A stretch of DNA of 56,332 bases from Pseudomonas asplenii (GTDB taxonomy: Bacteria > Pseudomonadota > Gammaproteobacteria > Pseudomonadales > Pseudomonadaceae). A model generated the notes under the pieces. The model was not told the DNA's origin and searched no databases. It saw nothing but the letters and a program-made list of their open reading frames with translations. The stretch lies in the NCBI RefSeq assembly GCF_001293465.1, contig NZ_JSYZ01000005.1, positions 1-56,332 on the forward strand, written 5' to 3'. Shown here in pieces: positions 51,867-56,332 of the stretch (within the stretch, counting starts at the first letter, position 1; the number at the start of each line of letters is the position of its first letter). The position numbers were made by a program, and so were the translations under genes.

Positions 51867-52949
51867 ATGCCTAACAGAAAAATCAGCGTGTTGCTGGTCG
51901 ATGATTCGGCCGTGGTGCGCCAGGTGCTGCTGACGATCCTCAACGACACGCCGGATATCCAGGTCATGGGGGCCGCCTCCGATCCGATTTTCGCCATGGA
52001 CAAGCTCGCCCGGGAATGGCCGGACGTGATCGTGCTGGACGTGGAGATGCCCCGCATGGACGGCATCACCTTCCTGCGCAAGATCATGAGCGAACGGCCG
52101 ACGCCGGTGGTGATCTGCTCGTCCCTGACCCAGAAGGGCGCGGAAACCTCTCTGCAGGCGCTGTCGGCCGGCGCCGTGGAGATCATCACCAAGCCGACCA
52201 CCGGGTTGAAGAACTTCCTGATCGACTCGGCGGCCGAGCTGGTCGGGGCGATTCGCGCGGCGGCCAATGCCAACGTCAGGAACCTGGGCAAACGCAGCGC
52301 CCCCGTAACGCCTGCGCCGGTGCCCGCCAGCAAACTCAGCGCGGACGCGATCCTGCCCGCGGCCACCGGCCATGCCATGGCACAGACCACCGAACGCATC
52401 GTCGCCATCGGCACTTCCACCGGCGGGACCCAGGCTCTGGAAACCGTACTGACGGCGTTGCCGCGGGTGTGCCCGGGGATGGTGGTGGTGCAGCACATGC
52501 CGGAGAAATTCACCGCCTCCTTCGCCGAGCGCCTCAACAGTCTGTGCCAGATCGAAGTCCGGGAAGCACGCAACAACGACCGCATCCTGCCCGGCCTGGC
52601 CCTGATCGCTCCGGGCGGTAAACACCTGATGGTGACCCGTAGCGGTGCCTTTTACCACGCCCAGGTCATCGACGGCCCCCTGGTCAACCGCCATCGTCCG
52701 TCGGTGGACGTGCTGTTTCGCTCCGTGGCCAAATTCGCCGGCAAGAACGCCACCGGCATCATCATGACCGGCATGGGCGACGATGGCGCGCGCGGCCTCA
52801 GGGAAATGCTCGACGCCGGCGCCACCACGGTGGCCCAGGACGAAGCCAGCTGCGTGGTGTTCGGGATGCCCAAGGAGGCGATCAAACTCAATGCCGCGCA
52901 GCGGATCATGGCGCTGCAGGACATTCACCAGGCGATTCTGCATAAGTGA
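51867..52949 (+). CDS. cheB: CheB receptor methylesterase
   Basis: A 360-residue CheB: receiver domain with phosphoacceptor Asp58 ([13 protein letters not shown]), a long linker (about 125-175), and the methylesterase with Ser184 ([12 protein letters not shown]), His210 (VVQHMPEKF) and Asp306 ([11 protein letters not shown]). The 26/96 spacing equals that of E. coli CheB (Ser164/His190/Asp286). It is the last gene of the operon and faces the second cheB across 93 bases. Confidence 0.96.
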   Translation: MPNRKISVLLVDDSAVVRQVLLTILNDTPDIQVMGAASDPIFAMDKLAREWPDVIVLDVEMPRMDGITFLRKIMSERPTPVVICSSLTQKGAETSLQALSAGAVEIITKPTTGLKNFLIDSAAELVGAIRAAANANVRNLGKRSAPVTPAPVPASKLSADAILPAATGHAMAQTTERIVAIGTSTGGTQALETVLTALPRVCPGMVVVQHMPEKFTASFAERLNSLCQIEVREARNNDRILPGLALIAPGGKHLMVTRSGAFYHAQVIDGPLVNRHRPSVDVLFRSVAKFAGKNATGIIMTGMGDDGARGLREMLDAGATTVAQDEASCVVFGMPKEAIKLNAAQRIMALQDIHQAILHK

Positions 52950-53042
52950 ATGGACGTGCTGCCAGTCGTGACGGATGGGGTGCCTCAACCCTCCTGACAG
53001 CTTTCAACCACCCTGGGGGGGGGCTGGCGCCGAGCGTTGAAC
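52950..53042. other. Gap between convergent cheB genes with a G9 tract
   Basis: The 93-base gap carries a run of nine G at 53015-53023. No clear hairpin terminator is seen for either operon. Confidence 0.6.
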
Positions 53043-54122
53043 TCAGGGATGGTAGCCCTTGAGGATGTAGGCCGGGATTTGCTCCAGAGGAATCTCCCGG
53101 TGCACCGCATCCAGCTTGCGAGCCTCCTTGGGCATGCCATAGACCACGCAGGAAGCCTCGTCCTGACCGAGGGTGTAGGCACCGGCGTCGTACATTTCCC
53201 TGAGCCCGCGCGCGCCATCGTCGCCCATGCCGGTCATGATGATGCCGGTGGCATTGGCGCCGGCAGAACGGGCAACGGAGCGGAACAGGACATCGACTGA
53301 GGGTTTGTGCCGGGATACCGGAGGGCCGTCGACGATATCCACCACATACTGTGCGCCGCTTCGTTTGAGCAGCATGTGGCGGCCGCCGGGGGCGACCAGG
53401 GCGCGGCCGGGAATCACACGGTCACCGTGGCGCGCCTCGCGCACTTCGATCTGGCACAGACTGTTCAGGCGTGCCGCAAAGGCGGCGGTGAACTTCTCTG
53501 GCATGTGCTGGACGATAACGATACCGGCACAGACCCGCGGCAGGGCGGTCAGCACATATTCCAGGGCCTGGGTGCCACCGGTGGAGGTGCCCAGGGCGAC
53601 GATGCGTTCGGTCGTGCGGATCATGGCCGCCGATCCACCCTCGGGCAGGATCGCGTCGGCTGTGAGTTTGGGGGGGACGGCGGCCGAGGTGTGCGCTGCC
53701 GTGCCGACCATTCGCCCCAGGCTCGCCTGGGACGCAGCCTTGATGGCATTCACCAGCTCTTCGGTGGCCTCGATCAGGAACTGGCGCAGGTTGCCCTGGG
53801 GCTTGGTGACGATGGCGACTGCGCCGGCCGCCAGGGCCTCGATGGTGGTGGCGGCGCCCTTTTCGGTCAGGGTCGAGCAGATCACCACCGGGGTTGGCCT
53901 TTCGACCATCAGCTTCTTCAGGAAGGAAATGCCGTCCATGCGCGGCATTTCCACATCCAGCACCAGCACGTCCGGCCAGTTCCGGTTCATCCGCTCCAGT
54001 GCGAACAGCGGGTCGGCGGCGGCACCGATCACCTCGATGCCATTGTGGCCTGACAGACTGGCGGTCAGTACCTGACGCACGACTGCTGAGTCGTCAACGA
54101 TCATCACCTTGATGTTTTTCAT
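53043..54122 (-). CDS. cheB: CheB receptor methylesterase (second copy)
   Basis: A 359-residue CheB paralogue: receiver ([33 protein letters not shown]) and esterase with [30 protein letters not shown] and [12 protein letters not shown], so all catalytic residues are present. It closely resembles the facing cheB, especially in the esterase domain; the linker differs. Its ATG overlaps the stop of the second cheD by four bases. Confidence 0.95.
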   Translation of the reverse strand: MKNIKVMIVDDSAVVRQVLTASLSGHNGIEVIGAAADPLFALERMNRNWPDVLVLDVEMPRMDGISFLKKLMVERPTPVVICSTLTEKGAATTIEALAAGAVAIVTKPQGNLRQFLIEATEELVNAIKAASQASLGRMVGTAAHTSAAVPPKLTADAILPEGGSAAMIRTTERIVALGTSTGGTQALEYVLTALPRVCAGIVIVQHMPEKFTAAFAARLNSLCQIEVREARHGDRVIPGRALVAPGGRHMLLKRSGAQYVVDIVDGPPVSRHKPSVDVLFRSVARSAGANATGIIMTGMGDDGARGLREMYDAGAYTLGQDEASCVVYGMPKEARKLDAVHREIPLEQIPAYILKGYHP

Positions 54123-54628
54123 GTTGAGCGGGCCTCGTCATGCCGACTGGCAACTTGTTGAGGATGGGGTTGGCGCAATGCGATGTTGCCGCTCCACACG
54201 TCGAAGATCAGGCTGCGGTAGCCTTCGCCACCCACATCGCGTGCGTGGCAGGTCAAGCCATGGGCGGCCAGCAGTACCAGGCCGGCTTCGATGTTTTTGC
54301 GCCCGATGTGCTGGCGGCTGCGGCTTTCCAGCATGTTGCCGCCGCCGAACAGGCTGATCCGGTAGTCCCTGGCGTGCGTGCCACTCATGCGCACTTCCTG
54401 CAGCAGTTGATGCAGGGCGACATCGGCGTAGCGACTATCCGGTTTCTGATTCGGATGGCTGCAGGTCGGCAGCAGGTAGTGGCACATCCCGCCCAGCAGC
54501 GCCGCGCGGTGCCAGAGCACAATGGAGACGCAAGAGCCCAGCAGTGTGCGCAAGCGGGTGTAGCGGTCGCCAAAATACAATTCGCCCGGCTGCAGGAACA
54601 CCTCGATGATGCCCTTGGGCTTACGCAT
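54119..54628 (-). CDS. cheD: CheD receptor glutamine deamidase (second copy)
   Basis: A 169-residue CheD starting [20 protein letters not shown] with Cys33 ([10 protein letters not shown]) and His50 (GGMCHYLLP), the same positions as the first copy. ATG 54628 follows GGAGG; a longer frame starting 54670 is rejected. It has a histidine/proline-rich tail ([18 protein letters not shown]) missing from the other copy. The start overlaps the cheR stop by eight bases. Confidence 0.93.
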   Translation of the reverse strand: MRKPKGIIEVFLQPGELYFGDRYTRLRTLLGSCVSIVLWHRAALLGGMCHYLLPTCSHPNQKPDSRYADVALHQLLQEVRMSGTHARDYRISLFGGGNMLESRSRQHIGRKNIEAGLVLLAAHGLTCHARDVGGEGYRSLIFDVWSGNIALRQPHPQQVASRHDEARST

Positions 54629-55430
54629 GGGACCTCCGGTAGATCGAAGGGCGTACCGACTGCAACTCATCGCAGATGCCGTTGAGGCTCTCCGAATGGC
54701 TGATCAGGAAGTAACCGCCCGGACGCAGGCGCGCGCACAGGCGCTGTACTACCTGGCGCTTGGTGTCGGCGTCGAAGTAGATCATCACGTTACGCAGGAA
54801 GATCACGTCGAATGTTCCGACTTCCGGCAGCGTGCGGTTTAGGTTGATCTGGCGGAACTGCACGCGCTGCTTCAGCGCCGGCTCCAGGGTGAACAGGCCG
54901 TCGTTGCGACCGGTGCCCTGCAGGCAGAAGCGCTGGCGCAGGTCGCTTGGAATGCCTTGGGCATCGTCCAGGGGGTAGAGACCGGCGCGGGCCTTGTCCA
55001 GGATGCGGGTGCTGATATCCGAGGCCAGGATTTCCCAGGGCCGGCTGCGAACGGTGTCGGCCAGCAGCAGGGCCAGGGTGTAGGGTTCTTCTCCGCTGGA
55101 GCAGGCCGCACTCCAGATACGCAGCGGACCGCTGCCACGCTGCAGCTCCGTGCCCAGTTTCTCGCGCAGAAAGTCGAAATGCCTGGGCTCGCGGAAGAAG
55201 TAGGTCTCGTTGGTGGTGAGCAGATCGACAGCCATTTGCAACTCGTCCTTGTCCTTCATCAACAACCGGTAGTAGTCGCCGTAGCTGCCCAGACCAAAGT
55301 GGCGCAGGCGCTTGCTTAGCCGACCGGCGATCAACTGGCGCTTGGCCTCGGACATGGCGATGCCGGCGATCTCGTGGATCATGGCGCGGAACTGGTGGAA
55401 TTCGGGGTTGGAGAGGCTGAGTTCGGTCAT
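54621..55430 (-). CDS. cheR: CheR receptor methyltransferase (second copy)
   Basis: A 269-residue CheR: MAVDLLTTNETYFFREPRHF, RIWSAACSSGEEPYTLALLL, LASDISTRILDKARAGLYPL and VIFLRNVMIYFDADTKRQVV. Same length as the first copy. It follows cheW2 by 13 bases and overlaps cheD2. Confidence 0.95.
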   Translation of the reverse strand: MTELSLSNPEFHQFRAMIHEIAGIAMSEAKRQLIAGRLSKRLRHFGLGSYGDYYRLLMKDKDELQMAVDLLTTNETYFFREPRHFDFLREKLGTELQRGSGPLRIWSAACSSGEEPYTLALLLADTVRSRPWEILASDISTRILDKARAGLYPLDDAQGIPSDLRQRFCLQGTGRNDGLFTLEPALKQRVQFRQINLNRTLPEVGTFDVIFLRNVMIYFDADTKRQVVQRLCARLRPGGYFLISHSESLNGICDELQSVRPSIYRRSHA

Positions 55431-55443
55431 GGCGGGCTCCTGG

Positions 55444-55977
55444 TCAGGCCGACAGCGGCATGTTGCCGGCCCGGCCGACCTCGACCAGTCCCTGCAGATC
55501 GTCCAGGGACAACACCCGGCCGATGTCCAGCATCACCACCAGGCGGCCGTCGAGCTTGGCCATGCCGTGGATGAAGTCGGTGCGGATGTGGGCGCCGAAG
55601 CTGGGAGCAGGCTCCATGTCCTGGGTATTGATCTCGATGACGGCATTGACCGCCTCGACAACGATACCCATCACCTGGCGCAGATCATCGCGTTCCACCT
55701 CCAGGATCACGATGCAACTGCGCCGGTTGAGGGTGGTCTGCCCGGCACCGAAGCGTTGGCGCAGATCCATGATAGGTACTACGCCGCCGCGCAGATTGAT
55801 CACCCCGAGAACGCACGACGGCATCATGGGGACGGGGGTCAGGCTGGCGCACTCGATGATCTCGCGTACGCTACGGGTGCCGACGGCGAAGACTTCCTTG
55901 GCCAGGGTGAAGGTCAGGTACTGCTGGGGTGCATCCGGCAGGGCGGCGTCGCCGGAGCGGCTGAAGAAGCTGGACAT
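55444..55977 (-). CDS. cheW: CheW coupling protein (second copy)
   Basis: A 177-residue CheW starting MSSFFSRSGDAALPDAPQQY at ATG 55977, with AGGAG nine bases upstream; the longer frame to 56157 is rejected. Core motifs: YLTFTLAKEVFAVGTRSVRE, VPMMPSCVLGVINLRGGVVP and MDLRQRFG. It follows the receptor gene by 55 bases. Confidence 0.93.
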   Translation of the reverse strand: MSSFFSRSGDAALPDAPQQYLTFTLAKEVFAVGTRSVREIIECASLTPVPMMPSCVLGVINLRGGVVPIMDLRQRFGAGQTTLNRRSCIVILEVERDDLRQVMGIVVEAVNAVIEINTQDMEPAPSFGAHIRTDFIHGMAKLDGRLVVMLDIGRVLSLDDLQGLVEVGRAGNMPLSA

Positions 55978-56032
55978 GCTGCGCTCCTGGGGGCACGGGC
56001 GGGTGCCCCGGTCACGGGATCGAGGGGTTGAA

Positions 56033-56332
56033 TCAGTGCTGGAAACGGACGAACCCGGCGGGTACGGCGTCATCGAACAGGTCGTCGTCACTGCTTTCCA
56101 CGACGCGGCGGGGAGCCTTGCGTGCGATGCCGACCTTACCCTTGGCGCCGGCTTCATGGCTGGCCTTGCCCGAAGAGCCGACCTTGAAGAAATCCATCAA
56201 CTGTTGCAGTTGTTCGGCCTGGCTGCTCATCTCCTCGGCGGTGGCAGCCAGTTCTTCGGAGGACGAGGCCGACTGCTGTGTGATCTCGCTCAACTGGCTC
56301 ATGGCGGTATTGATCTGGCTGACACCGGTGGT
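56033..56332 (-). CDS. Methyl-accepting chemotaxis protein, C-terminal end (runs off right edge)
   Basis: The visible 99 residues read [51 protein letters not shown] and so on, the C-terminal methylation helix of a receptor, followed by a basic linker (KVGIARKAPRRVVES) and the end DDAVPAGFVRFQH. The final GFVRF-type sequence could serve as a CheR docking pentapeptide. The sensor domain is beyond the window. Confidence 0.9.
   Translation of the reverse strand, partial: TTGVSQINTAMSQLSEITQQSASSSEELAATAEEMSSQAEQLQQLMDFFKVGSSGKASHEAGAKGKVGIARKAPRRVVESSDDDLFDDAVPAGFVRFQH

Noticed and set aside
51360..52988. 542-codon minus-strand frame
   Set aside because: Shadow of cheD and cheB, which have full catalytic motifs.

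Overview
The window looks like a Pseudomonas chromosome segment. The right side is high-GC, with closely packed Pseudomonas-type regulators, transporters and two chemosensory operons. The left ~29.3 kb is a mobile, accessory block. All calls come from reading the sequence; no database search was possible.

Left edge (1-1260): the start of an integrative-element maintenance module on the minus strand. It holds a coiled-coil protein, an AlpA-type excision regulator and the N-terminus of a ParA ATPase that runs off the window. The far side of the block is marked at 29270-29294 by a 25-bp copy of a tRNA-Cys 3' end, followed directly by a strong terminator. That is the scar expected when an island integrates into the 3' end of a tRNA gene. 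The simplest reading is that everything from the left edge to about 29294 is one island (or nested islands) in a tRNA-Cys gene.

Island cargo (1728-25392): a nonribosomal peptide gene cluster with two divergent arms. The minus arm encodes an NRPS with order C-A-N-methyltransferase-PCP-thioester reductase, a luciferase-like flavin monooxygenase and a free-standing carrier protein. The plus arm encodes an exporter, an MbtH protein, a second NRPS (docking-C-A-PCP-C-A-PCP), a LanB-like dehydratase/aminoacyl-tRNA-using protein, a class III aminotransferase, and a full 4-hydroxyphenylglycine set (HmaS, Hmo, HpgT). The specificity pockets read as serine for the first plus-arm module and a beta-amino acid for the second; the second condensation domain lacks its catalytic histidines. 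Next to hpgT is a Qnr-like pentapeptide-repeat protein, a family that shields DNA gyrase. My working model is a reductively released, N-methylated lipo- or acyl-peptide containing Ser (possibly converted to dehydroalanine by the LanB-like protein), a beta-amino acid and perhaps hydroxyphenylglycine, with the Qnr-like protein as self-protection if the product poisons gyrase. This combination is the candidate new system in the window.

Island edge and scrambled zone (25393-33000): an IS630 element, an alginate lyase remnant, a two-ORF membrane protein probably split by a frameshift in a G6 tract, the att scar, an IS5 element, small hypothetical genes, a vapBC toxin-antitoxin pair with repeated operator boxes, and a nuclease remnant.

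Metabolic and transport region (33039-43980): two ketopantoate-reductase-like proteins, a PhoD-like phosphatase behind a tiny upstream ORF, an MFS and an EamA transporter, an RpiR regulator with a palindromic operator, a secreted cysteine-peptidase-like protein, and a divergent HxlR/NmrA-like pair.

Chemosensory region (44239-56332): a FliA-type promoter precedes mcp-cheY-STAS-cheA-mcp-cheW-cheR-cheD-cheB. A second, converging set cheB-cheD-cheR-cheW-mcp lies on the other strand, so two cheW-cheR-cheD-cheB blocks face each other tail to tail.
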